From Diospyros lotus (Eukaryota; Streptophyta; Magnoliopsida; Ericales; Ebenaceae): a stretch of DNA of 64,000 bases. A program made the translations under genes and the position numbers. The stretch covers positions 25,588,339-25,652,338 of the forward strand of contig NC_068341.1 of the NCBI RefSeq assembly GCF_014633365.1, in the 5' to 3' direction. Positions 54,946-64,000 of the stretch are shown here, one piece after another. Position 1 is the stretch's first letter. Every line of letters begins with the position of its first letter. The notes beneath the pieces are model-generated. The model was not told the DNA's origin and searched no databases. It was given only the letters and a program-made list of their open reading frames with translations.

Positions 54946-55030
54946 GTATTAAATAATTCTATTTTTCCTCTTCAGGCTTTCTTTCCTTTAGCAGGTTTAG
55001 TAATAGCGTTTTTCTTGTCTTCTTCCACAG
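54946..55030 (+). other. Predicted intron in the antisense ORF
   Basis: GTATTAAATAATTC ... TCTTCTTCCACAG, 85 bases, T-rich. Splicing joins LKL in phase to YLSAFKNFIA and the coiled-coil exon. Confidence 0.6.
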
Positions 55031-55669
55031 TATCTTTCAGCCTTCAAAAATTTCATAGCCCAATGAAAGTCTGATTACTTGGCTCGCCTATCAGTTTTGG
55101 AATCTAAGGTTCGGCGACTCCAAGGGTCTGAGGCCCTATCTTCAAAGGTAGTGGACCTCGAACACCATGTACGTGTCCTCGATAAATCTATCGAGCTAGC
55201 TCGAGAGGAGGCCAAGCTTGCAAATAAGGCCGAAGCCCAGGCTCACTAGGAGTTGGAACTAGTGAAAAATGGGATGCTGGAAGCTTGTCAAGCTAACTCT
55301 AGTCTCGGAGAAGAGTTGGATGCTACAAAGGCTGTTAATGAGAAGCTCAGGGAAACTACCAAAAAACTATCCGTGGAACTGAAAGAGAGCAAGAGGAGCT
55401 AAGCTGAAACCCTAGAGTCCTACAGCCAATGTAAGGAAGCTCTTCATGTGGCTAACGCGAAGCTCCGATCCGCCTTTGAAGATACCTGCATATCCTTTCA
55501 AAAGGGCCGCCAGGAATTTTGAAATTCTGAAGCTTATGGTGCGGAGCTAGAGGGGGTTCTTCAAGGTGGATTCGAGTATATGAAGAAGTTTACGAAGGAA
55601 CGCTTCTCGAACCTGGATGTGGACTCCATTTCCTTCGATGTTTTAGCAGCTCTATCTTCCTTAGAATAG
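55031..55669 (+). pseudogene. Antisense accessory ORF of the Tat element, coiled-coil exon
   Basis: One frame to a TAG at 55667-55669 with a few stops (TGA at 55064, TAG near 55248, TAA near 55400, TGA near 55520). It encodes a long heptad-rich coiled coil (LSVLESKVRRLQ, VVDLEHHVRVLDKSIELA, LGEELDATKAVNEKLRETTKKL) and a conserved-looking end (EGVLQGGFEYMKKF..ERFSNLDVDSISFDVLA). This is the usual C-terminal plan of these Tat-associated proteins. Confidence 0.65.
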
Positions 55670-56167
55670 ATGTCTTTGTATTTTGGATTTAATATTTCAA
55701 TAAAATTTTCTTGCTTACTTTCTCTTCATTTGAAAGCTACCGGCCTTAGTTAATTAATCAAAAATCGTAATTCTAAAATCGGAGGGTTATATTTAATCCT
55801 TTTTGTACTTTAAAAATTTTTCCTCGCACTTTATCAGAGACTTTGAAAATTTGTTCCTCGCTCTTTATCAGAGATAAAAAATCTCTTAGTGATCAAATCT
55901 GATCCTTTACTTTTTGGAGGGAGGTTTCGGATTTGAGGTTTTGGGCCCCCCCGAGGATCACATCTAATCCTTTTGTTTTTGTCGAAGGTTCAAGGCCCCC
56001 CGAGGATCACATCTGATCCTTTCGTTTTTGTCGAGGGTTCGAGGTCCCCCGAGGTTAGCCTTATTTTTTGTCAGGGGTGGTCCCTTGGGATCTTTTACGG
56101 CGAAGAACTTTAGCTGATGATAGAGAAAGATAGATTTATTTCAAAAAATCATGATCAATAAAGAACA
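55670..56167. other. Overlap region between the antisense ORF end and pol end
   Basis: Non-coding. Holds three imperfect repeats (about 55905-56055) of a unit around CCCCCGAGGATCACATCTGA followed by TCCTTTTGTTTTTGTC, and two of TTTTTCCTCGC.CTTTATCAGAGA (55808-55870). Possibly shared poly(A) signals of the two convergent genes. Confidence 0.6.
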
Positions 56168-57378
56168 TTACTGGAAAAATTTCCTCAAATTCTACACATT
56201 CCAAGTGTTTTTAACCGGTACACCCTTGGTGGTCTGGAGTTTGTAAGCGCCAGGGCTGAGGGCTTCCACCATTCTAAAGGGACATTCCCAGCTCGGTGTT
56301 AACTTGTTCGCTTCTCGGGCCCCTCGAACATTTGCTCGTCATAATACCCAATCTCCAAGAAGAAAACTCTGAGCCTTTACCCTTCGATTGTAGTATCTTT
56401 CAATATGTCGATTGTAGGCAGCCTGCCGAATCTTTGCCTGATCACAAAGTTCATCAAGGAGGTCTAGGTTGTCTCTCAAAATTTTGCTTGTTGGACTCTA
56501 GGCTAAAAAGCTCCACCCTTAAGGTAGGCACTTTTATCTCGACTGGGATTAATACTTCTGAACTATAACATAGGTTGAAAGGAGTTTCACCCGTAGATAC
56601 CTTCACGGTGGTTCGGTAAGACCATAGGATACTCAGTAATTCTTCCACCCAGCTGCCATCTGCCTTATCTACTCATGCCTTTAGACCATGCAACAATGTT
56701 CTATTAGCGAGCTCAATTTGGCCGTTGGCCTGCGAGTAGGCCACTGAAGTGAAATGCTACCTTATTCCCAACTCTTGGCACCATTCTTAGACAGATCGAT
56801 TAGTGAACTGAGTGTCGTTACCAGAAATTAGAACTCGACGATTCTCGAAGCGGCATATCACATTTTTCCATAAGAACTTGCTTCACTCGTCGAGTAGTAA
56901 TGGAAGCTACCAGTTTGGCTTCCACCCACTTCATGAAATAATTTATGGCAGTAATGATATATTTAACCTGACCAGCTGCCAGGGGGAAAGGATCCAAGAT
57001 GTCGATGCCCCATTGAGCAAATGGGTAAGGCCTAACTAGGTGAGCTAGAGTGATAGCTGGTACATGAACCAAGTTGGAGGTTCATTGGCATCTATCGTAG
57101 GTCCTGACCAACTGTTCTGAGTCCTTCACCATCATCGGCCAATAGTACCCCTGCCGAAGAGCTTTTTGGCTGAGGGTTCGGGCCCCAATATGGCTTCCAC
57201 AAATGCCTTCATGAATCTCCCTTAGGATATAGTCTGTTTCGCGAGGCCTAATGCATTTGAGCAATGGTTGCGAGAATGATCTCTTGTAAAGTTCCCTGTT
57301 AACTAGTATGAAACTTCGGGCTTTCCTTCTGACCTCTCGAGCTTCCGAGTCATCCTGGGGAAGTTTTTCCTCCTTCAA
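56168..57378 (-). pseudogene. pol: Tat integrase
   Basis: HHCC part at 57082-57378 (EIHEGICGSHIGARTL ... YDRCQ), core start at 56818-57072 (GIDILDPFPLAAGQVKYIITAINYF with the first catalytic Asp), then a frameshift, NDTQF and NGQIELANRTL, then 56454-56648 (VEELLSILWSYRTTVKVSTGETPFNL). The C-terminal end reads PSWECPFRMVEALSPGAYKL and PVKNTWNV up to a stop at 56168-56170, in the Tat manner. Several stops and at least two shifts. Confidence 0.88.
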
Positions 57379-57990
57379 CTATAATAACAAAGGATTCACA
57401 CAACTAGGTTCATCCTCCACACATAACTGATCGGCGAACTCTTCGATACTCTTCTGTGGTAAAGAATCAATCCGAATTTCTCGGGAGCTCATAGGAAAAA
57501 AGGAAGAAGCAATCCGGGACAACAAATCTGCTTCCGTGTTCCTAGCCCGAGGGACATACTCCACCTTCACTAACTGAAAACGCGCGATTAGTTCCCCGAC
57601 CATAGCCAAGTATCTTGCCATATGACCTTCTCGAGCCTCATACTCCCCGGTCACTTGCTGTACTACCAAGTTAGAGTCCGAACTCACCTCGATTCGCTGC
57701 GCTCCCAACTGTTCAGCTAATCTCAATCTTGCTAACAAGGCCTCATATTCAGCCTCATTGTTAGATACTCGGAAGTCTAAATGCAAGGCATAGGGCCATA
57801 CCTGCCCATCAAGACTTCTGATCATTAGCCCTGCTCCGCCATCGCCCGAGGTCGAGCTCCCATCTACGGCCAACATCCATGGCCTCTGATCCTCTTCCGA
57901 AGCTTCTAGGGGTCCTATCCTTTCAGCAATGAAGTCTGCCAATGCTTAGGCCTTGATGGCCGGCCGAGACTTGTACTCAATATCAAAAAC
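57379..57990 (-). pseudogene. pol: Tat second (archaeal-type) RNase H
   Basis: RNase H fold with LAVDGSSTSGDGGAGLMI, SNNEAEYEALLARLRLAEQL, VSSDSNLVVQQVTGEY and NTEADLLSRIAS. The acidic residues (Asp, Glu, Asp, Asp) are all in place. This extra domain, located between the retroviral-type RNase H and the integrase, is a mark of the Tat lineage. Open over 187 codons. Confidence 0.87.
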
Positions 57991-58005
57991 TGTGAGCTCC
58001 ATTGC

Positions 58006-58759
58006 TCATTTCAACATCCTTCCTGAGAGCTCTGGTTTTTTAAGAACATACCTCAAAGGTTGGTTAGTAAGCATAATAATGGTATGAGCTTGAAAATATG
58101 GCCGAAGTTTCCTCACCGAGACCACCAAGGCAAAGGCTAACTTCTCCACGGGAGAATACCGAACCTCCGCTCCTGTCAACCGCTTACTGGCATAATAGAT
58201 GGGCCTCTTCCTTTTATCTCCTTCTCGGACCAGCACTGAACTCACGGCTTCTTTGGCTATCGCCAAATAAAGATACAGTGATTCTCTTTGTTGTGGCTTA
58301 GTAAGGACTAGAGGCGAGGCTAGATGTTTCTTTAGCTTGTTAAAAGCTTCTTAACATTCAGCGTCTCAAACAAAATTCTTCGCCTTCGATAGCACCTTAT
58401 AGAAGGGAAGACCCTTTTCTGCCAATCGAGAGAGGAATCTTCCTAAGGCCGTCATTCTTCCTATAAGGCTTTGCACTTCCTTGATATTCCTTGGGGCCGG
58501 CATGTCCATAATGGCTTTAACCTTTTCTGGGTTTACCTCAATCCCTTGGTGATGAACTATATAACCTAAAAACTTTTCTGCAGAAATGCCAAAAGCACAT
58601 TTGACAGGATTAAGCTTTACATGAAACTTACGAAGGATTTGGAAGCACTCCTCCAAATCTAGGGGATGATGTTCAGCGACGAGGCTTTTCACCAGCATGT
58701 CATCCACATAAGCTTCCATATTCCGACCGAGCTGGTGCTGAAACAGCTTATTCACCAGG
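58006..58759 (-). pseudogene. pol: Tat reverse transcriptase C-terminal half and RNase H
   Basis: 58366-58755: LVNKLFQHQLGRNMEAYVDDMLVKS with the YVDD active site, KCAFGISAEKFLGYIVHHQGI, IKEVQSLIGRMTALGRFLSR. 58006-58266: RNase H connection (REGDKRKRPIYYASKRLTGAE, YSPVEKLAFALVVSVRKLRPYFQAH). Its N-terminal half is at 61381-61716, beyond the solo LTR inserted at codon TYQ|RLV. Confidence 0.9.
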
Positions 58760-58764
58760 CGCTG

Positions 58765-61375
58765 TGTAATACCCTTGATGAATTATGATAAAATCGCCAA
58801 TTAAGAGAATAATGTTGCATGGAAATTTCTGTAACTGTCCTTGAATCAAAGGGAATGCATATAATAAATGGAGATGCCTTAAGAAGGGCAAAACGGTAAT
58901 TTGGAATCCCATCCCATAAAGGTAAATTATTTTGTGAAAAAATATTTATATATTGGGGAATTGGATTTTTTGGGGAGAATTTAATTCTTGTTTAATTGCA
59001 TGAAAAAATGCATGGATAATTAGGAATTAAAATGGAAGCCAAGTAAGGTAGATTGGTGACACTTGGCAAAATCTTATGAAACAAGATGTGAGATTAAAAG
59101 AAATTCATAAAGGAAAAGGAAAATGGTCTCTCAAGCATTAAATGAGAGTTATCATGGTGTGAATTAAAGAAATTCTTTATTAAATTAAAAATTAGTCATG
59201 CATTTATGTGAAAAAAAATAGTGAATTAAAGTAAATGCAAAATAAAAAGGATTATGTCTTTCAAGAGTGATGTAGTGAAAATTGTCTCATTTAATTAAAT
59301 AGTGAGAAATAAAAGATCCAATGGTTGAGGATTTAACTTGGAGAGAATCAAGATCTAATGGCTACAATTGATTCTTGAAAGTGGCATGGATTGCCAAATT
59401 TGCAAATAAATAAATATCTAATGAGCCTAATAAAAAGAATGGAGGATGAAGATTTGGTTTTTAATTTATCATCAAGCGTGGAGATTTAAAGGGACTAGAT
59501 GGCAAGGATTGTGTTTTTCTTTAAGGGTGGAGATTTAGTTTCATCTTGATCTATGGCTAAGAATAAACCCTCTTAAAGCACAAGGATTGTGCTAGTTTCA
59601 AGGGTTAGGATTTATTCTTCAAAAGAATGATCAAGGGCTAGAAATTGGTCTTGAACTTGTGAGATGTCAAGACATTATATATAAAGAAGAAAAATCTCTA
59701 AGTGAAAGTTTTGCTTGGTGGAAGAAAATTAGAGAACAAGGGAGAGTTCTCTTGTGAGCTTCCAAAGGAAAGAAAGGTAAGTTTTGATCTAAGTCTTTTC
59801 TAGTAGAAAGAAAGAAAAGTCTTTATTTCTCCATTTCATTTCTCTAGTCTTCAAGATCATCTAATGTTCTAAGAATCCTTTTCTTAAGGTGGTTGAAAGA
59901 AAAAGAAATCTTGGAAGCCAAATCTTGTTAAAGCTCTCAAGAGAGAAGAGGTAAGGGATGACCTCAAGTAGTGGGGTTTGCTTGCATTTGTAAGTGTTTT
60001 GTATAAGTTGCATGTAATGGTCACATTTGCATGATTTGTGTTCTAGTGTACCTATGGCCATATGGAGGACTAGTGATGTGAGAAGGGTTGGTTGGTGCCT
60101 TAACTTATGGAGGTTACGAGGGCATGGAAGATTGCCCATTTATTGTATTGCATTTTGCATTACATGTTTTTCTCATTTTACATTTACTTATGCACAGCAC
60201 CCTTATTGAGCAATGGCTCATAAGGTCCTTTGGCCTCTTTGTAGGTGAAGAATCTTCTAAAGGAAAGAAAGTTTTGGAAGATTGAAGGAGATGGAGCAAG
60301 AAAAGTGTGTGATGGTGTATGTTTTGACTTGTGTATTGATGTATTTATTTAGTTGATATGTATGTATACTTATTGTGGATGGATGGAGGAAAACTTTGAG
60401 GTTTTGGAAGTATTTTGGAATGAAGGGCCATTCTGGAAATTTTGGTTTAAAAAGGGAAAAAAATAATTTTTTTTGGGTGGAAGTCGAGCTAGCGAGGCCG
60501 GGCAGGCCTGGGGCGCGGCACGCGGCTAGCACGCGCGTGCAGCCCGCGCGCTGGGGGTGCGACTGGTGCTGCCGCTACCCCTTGCTACTATTTTTTTTTA
60601 TTTATTTATGCTATTTTGGAATTTCTGGAATAAAAGCATGTTTAAAAGAAAATAAATAAATGTGGATTTGAGCCTCCAAAATATTTATTAAATTAATATA
60701 GATTTTGAGGCATTTTTGGAAAAATTCTTATATTTTAGAAAATAAAATAAAGGAGTATTTTTCTTGAATTTTGGGAAAATGGATGAGGAACTTGAGGTTT
60801 GAAGTTCAAAAATTTACTTCCTAAAGGTTGGGAATTTAAGGTATTTTTTTTAAATAAATAAAAGAAAATAAATGGAGATTTGGTAACGAAAAATTTATTA
60901 ATTTTTCAAAGGAAGATTAACCTAAATATTTTCTAAAGAATTTGAAAGTGAGAAAAATGGTTAATAATTGGGCCAAAATTTATTTTCTAACAATTAAGGC
61001 CTTATGCCATAGTTAAATGAAACGAGTATGGTTTGCTTGTTTTGTCGAATCATGGGAAAGGTCATCCTTAGTTCTTCATTAAGAGCTTGAGAAGGGTGAT
61101 GCTTCACCAAGGATTTGAGTTTTATTTTCACGAGGTCTTTTTGATATTTTTAGCACCAACATATGTACGGTCTCAACCGCTGGGCTATGCCCATGGGGGC
61201 GTCTTTTTGATATTTTCCCGGATCCTTGAGTGGAGCGAAGGGAGGCGCAAAACCTAGTTCCCACTTAAGGTGTTTCTCATTGAAATATAGTCCGTCTCTT
61301 CATTGTTCCCTTAGCGAGTGAATAGTTAGTTGATTATTCACGAGTAACACCCGTAAGTGGGAGCGGAGCGTTACA
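58765..61375 (+). mobile_element. Solo LTR, 2.61 kb, TSD CGCTG/CACTG, in Tat RT
   Basis: TGTAATACCC...GGAGCGTTACA. Flanks CGCTG (58760-58764) and CACTG (61376-61380) differ by one CpG transition. Plus-strand TATA-type TATATATAAAG near 59677-59687. A GC-rich block lies at 60484-60575. The small ORFs inside (59861-60659) are not conserved proteins. Confidence 0.87.
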
Positions 61376-61380
61376 CACTG

Positions 61381-62100
61381 GTATGTGACTCCTGCATTCT
61401 TCAAGCCGAACAGCATTATTGTGTAATAGTAGGGTGCTTTATTGGTGATGAATGTCGTTTTCTCCTGATCTTCAGGGTGTAATAGGATCTGGTGGTATCC
61501 CTGGAGGGTATCCAGAAAACTCATCAACAAACAACCAGCAGTCCCATGAATCAGGGCATCTATTCGAGGAATAGGGTAGCTATCCTTCGGGCAAGCCTTG
61601 TTAAGATCAATGAAGTCAATATAAAGTCTCCATTTGCCCTCTCCTTTAGGCACCAGTACCACATTTGCTAACCATTCAGGATAATCAACCTCCCGAATAT
61701 ACTGCACCTCCATCAACTTAGCGACTTCGACATCAATCGCTCTGGCTATTTCTAAGGCGAAACTTCGCTTCTTCTAATTAATTGGACGGAAACTTGGATG
61801 TATTCCCAACCTGTGCATCATGACCTCTGGATCAACCCCCGGCATATCTTGGGTAGTTCATGCGAAGACGTTTGCATACTGCCGAATGAGGGCTAAAATC
61901 TGATCCCTTAACAGGTCTTTTAACTCAGCACTTATCTTTATGCAACGATCTGGGTAATCCTCCCTTAAGGGTACCTTCTCTAGCTTGTCCACTGGCTCTG
62001 CTGTTCTTGGATCTTCCGACCCTTCCAATAGGAAACTAACCTCCTATGGGGGACTCTCCTCATTCTCTCCTCTGGAGTTCCTTCGCTGACCAGGAGCTTC
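61381..62100 (-). pseudogene. pol: Tat reverse transcriptase N-terminal half
   Basis: 61381-61716 reads IREVDYPEWLANVVLVPKGE, LNKACPKDSYPIPRIDALI, MSFLDTLQGYHQI (first catalytic Asp) and LFGLKNAGVTYQ, stopping exactly at the solo LTR. Upstream (61717-62100) the protease-RT linker (VMMHRLGIHPSFR-like) is readable with stops. Confidence 0.88.
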
Positions 62101-62103
62101 TTC

Positions 62104-62640
62104 TCATGGCGTTTTTTCTTTCATCTCAGCACTCCTTGCTATGCTTATAGAGGCCATGTAACATTTGCGGGCTGAGCGTAAATCTCCTCGCACCTCACCT
62201 ATCCCACCGACCGTAGGGAACTTTATCATCATATGATATATGCTAGGAATAGCCCGAAGAGCGTTGAGGCCCAATCTTCCCATAATCATGTTATAAGCCG
62301 CAGGAACATCCACCACTAAGATATCTAGCATGACCTGGGAGGTTCAAGAACCTTTTCCCAAGGTTAGCAAAAGCTGGATGACCCTATCTAAATATAGTGC
62401 TTCCCCATCAAATCCCACCAAGGGGACCCGAGCCGGCCTTAGCTGCTTCATCCTGTACCTCATGCCCAAGAAGGCTTGTCTATACAAAATTTCTGAAGAA
62501 CAACCTAGGTCCATGAGGATCCGCTGAAGCTCACACCTTCCAAGTTCGGCTGTTATTACCAGGGGATCACGATTTGGGTACCCAGGGAGGTCACTATCCA
62601 AAAAAGAGATCGTTTCCCCCCTCCTCGACCACTTTTTCCC
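62104..62640 (-). pseudogene. pol: Tat aspartic protease region
   Basis: 62344-62601: VITAELGRCELQRILMDLGCSSEILY, where the family has a D-T-G-S-S active site; here it is D-L-G-C-S, so the protease should be inactive. 62104-62331: LDILVVDVPAAYNMIMGRLGLNALRAIPS, the normal C-terminal protease/linker motif. Confidence 0.87.
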
Positions 62641-62851
62641 AGAGATTTGGCTACTCGCTGCAACCTCTTCGCCTTTCGCCCCCCAGGACTTCCCCCGCGG
62701 CCAACGTATGAAATACTCGAGGCTGAGGAGGATCTTCTACCACCTGCAGTGGTCTCTCCCTTCGGGGCGAATGCTAAACTCTATCTCGCCCTTCAGCTCG
62801 ATCCCTCCTGGTGGAGAGACTACGCGACCGCAAATGCCGCTCCCTCCCCCT

Positions 62852-64000
62852 TCAGGGATCTGCTTCCCTAGCAACATAATTTCTAAGAAAACCTAGATTA
62901 ATCAGCTCTTGGATCTCTTCTTTCAACTGGTGACATTCCTCCGTATCATGACCATGATCTCGATGGAAGCGACAATACTTATTCCGGTTCCTTTTGTCAG
63001 ACGGTTCTCTCATCGGTCGGGGCTTCTTCAGATAGTCCTTATCCACGATGGTGGCAAGGATCTCTACTCTTGGGGCATTCAGAGGGGTAAAACTAGTCAA
63101 CTCCTACCGAGGACGATGCTTATCTTTTTTATCCTCCCTTCTGCCCTCGCTCTTATGTTATTCGGGATGTCTCTTTTTTTCCTTTTTCTCAGTGTGCTCT
63201 GCCCTTTTCGCCTGCATAACCTCCTCGGCATTAATGTACTTCGTGGCCCGGCCTAAGATATTCGTAAATGTAAGCGGGGGAGTTTTAGCCAGTGACTGAG
63301 CGAAGGGACCAGGCTTAGGGCATTCTAGAATGCCACCATAACGACACTATGGTCGAAGTTTTCGATACTCAGAGCTTCCATATTAAAACGTGAGACAAAA
63401 TCCTTCAAAGATTCACCTTGGTTCTGCTTCAGGCTCACGAGGGCCATAGTGGACCTTCAGTGCCTCCGGAGAGGCACAAAGTGGGCTAGAAAACTACCCC
63501 AAAGCTGCGCAAAATTAGCTACCAAGTGATGGGCCAGGTTTGAATACCAAGCATGTGCGTGCCCCTCCAGTGTTGCCAGGAAGACTCTACACCACATTAC
63601 ATCAAGGGCATCTTGCACCATCATAGGGGAGATAAAAAGATCTAGGTGGTCCATCGGGTCAGAAGTCCCCGCATAAGGCTTGATGGCAGTATGGCAACCA
63701 TGATTTTCGGACTAAGGGGTTAGTTCACCATTGTCCCCTAAGACTCACCCAGCTTTGGCTTTAGGGCTGCAATCTCTTCCTCCAAGTGCCACAACCTTCT
63801 CTCATGTTGTTGCTGCGCGTACAACATACCGGAAGACTTTGCGGCCTCCCCATGCTCGTCCTCCCTACCGTACCCCCGAGTGTCCCTCTCGAGCGGGCAA
63901 GATTCCTCCTCCTTCAAGGGTTCCTGCCTCTCTTCCGCCTGAGAATGATGGGCTTGCTAGTGTTGGTGGTCCAAGAAGCCAGTGAGAAACTCCGTCAAGC
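62852..64000 (-). pseudogene. gag: Tat gag, partial at window edge
   Basis: 62852-63100 has the Tat-type zinc motif YCRFHRDHGHDTEEC (C-x3-H-x4-H-x4-C) and LKEEIQELINLGFLRNYV. 63457-63654 has the capsid part DPMDHLDLFISPM... VFLATLEGHAHAWYSNL. Between and right of these it is broken by shifts. The gene continues off the right edge toward the unseen 5' LTR. Confidence 0.85.

Larger units (their letters stand above)
50857..64000 (-). mobile_element. Tat-lineage Ty3-gypsy element, 3' part, running off the right edge
   Basis: Minus-strand order from right: gag, protease, RT, RNase H, a second (archaeal-type) RNase H, integrase, 3' non-coding region with an antisense ORF, polypurine tract, 3' LTR. 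Two RNase H-like domains between RT and integrase, and an antisense ORF between pol and the 3' LTR, are known Tat traits. 5' LTR lies beyond the window. Two solo LTRs are nested in it (52529-53910, 58765-61375). Many stops and shifts; non-functional. Confidence 0.9.

Noticed and set aside
60375..60659. 94-codon ORF in the solo LTR at 58765-61375
   Set aside because: Crosses a GC-rich LTR block; no domain.
63731..63985. 84-codon plus-strand ORF at the right edge
   Set aside because: Opposite-strand shadow of the Tat gag region.

Overview
This window is from a flowering-plant nuclear genome, probably retrotransposon-rich and heterochromatic. Evidence: long AT-rich non-coding stretches, TATA boxes inside LTRs, plant-type Ty3-gypsy and Ty1-copia proteins, a CACTA element, and priming sites for plant tRNA-iMet and tRNA-Asp. 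I see no ordinary host gene with introns and no rRNA or intact tRNA gene. The species cannot be told. Element boundaries were set by finding TG...CA ends together with matching 5-bp target-site duplications (TSDs).

Left third (1-21083): old copia material on the minus strand. A Sirevirus-like LTR region (1 to about 6880) holds two solo LTRs (988-3177 and 3867-6450). A decayed Tork/TNT1-like copia (about 7080 to 21083) holds a non-autonomous 8.5-kb LTR element (7948-16454, no protein genes) in its integrase and a solo LTR (17804-20088) in the first codons of its gag. These solo LTRs and the 8.5-kb element belong to one LTR superfamily, which also shares two palindromes. 21084-26289 is AT-rich spacer with microsatellites and one possible MITE.

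Middle (26295-50694): a Sirevirus-like solo LTR split by a 1.3-kb CACTA element with a tRNA-derived SINE-like segment inside; a truncated LTR (about 29135-31128); then a Ty3-gypsy chromovirus on the minus strand (31435-49255, TSD TTATT). The last part of its pol, near the chromodomain, is split by a young 8.58-kb LTR element on the plus strand (33835-42415, TSD ATGAC).

That nested element is the highlight. It has 1.75-kb LTRs, a tRNA-Asp primer site and a polypurine tract, but no pol. It carries three open, undamaged reading frames: an Athila/Tat-type gag remnant (35880-36908); a small basic cysteine-motif protein resembling the nucleic-acid-binding proteins of flexiviruses (37410-37955); and an intronless, apparently active-site-intact LOG cytokinin-activating enzyme (38141-38800). 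An internal promoter-like segment with 22-bp repeats, a TATA box and splice-site-like signals lies just upstream of the last two. It looks like a retroelement that captured a hormone-activation gene together with a virus-like accessory gene.

Right end (50857-64000): the 3' part of a Tat-lineage Ty3-gypsy element on the minus strand, running off the right edge. It has gag, a mutated protease, RT, two RNase H domains and integrase. Between pol and its 3' LTR it carries a decayed ORF with an intron on the opposite strand. Solo LTRs interrupt this antisense ORF (52529-53910) and the RT (58765-61375).
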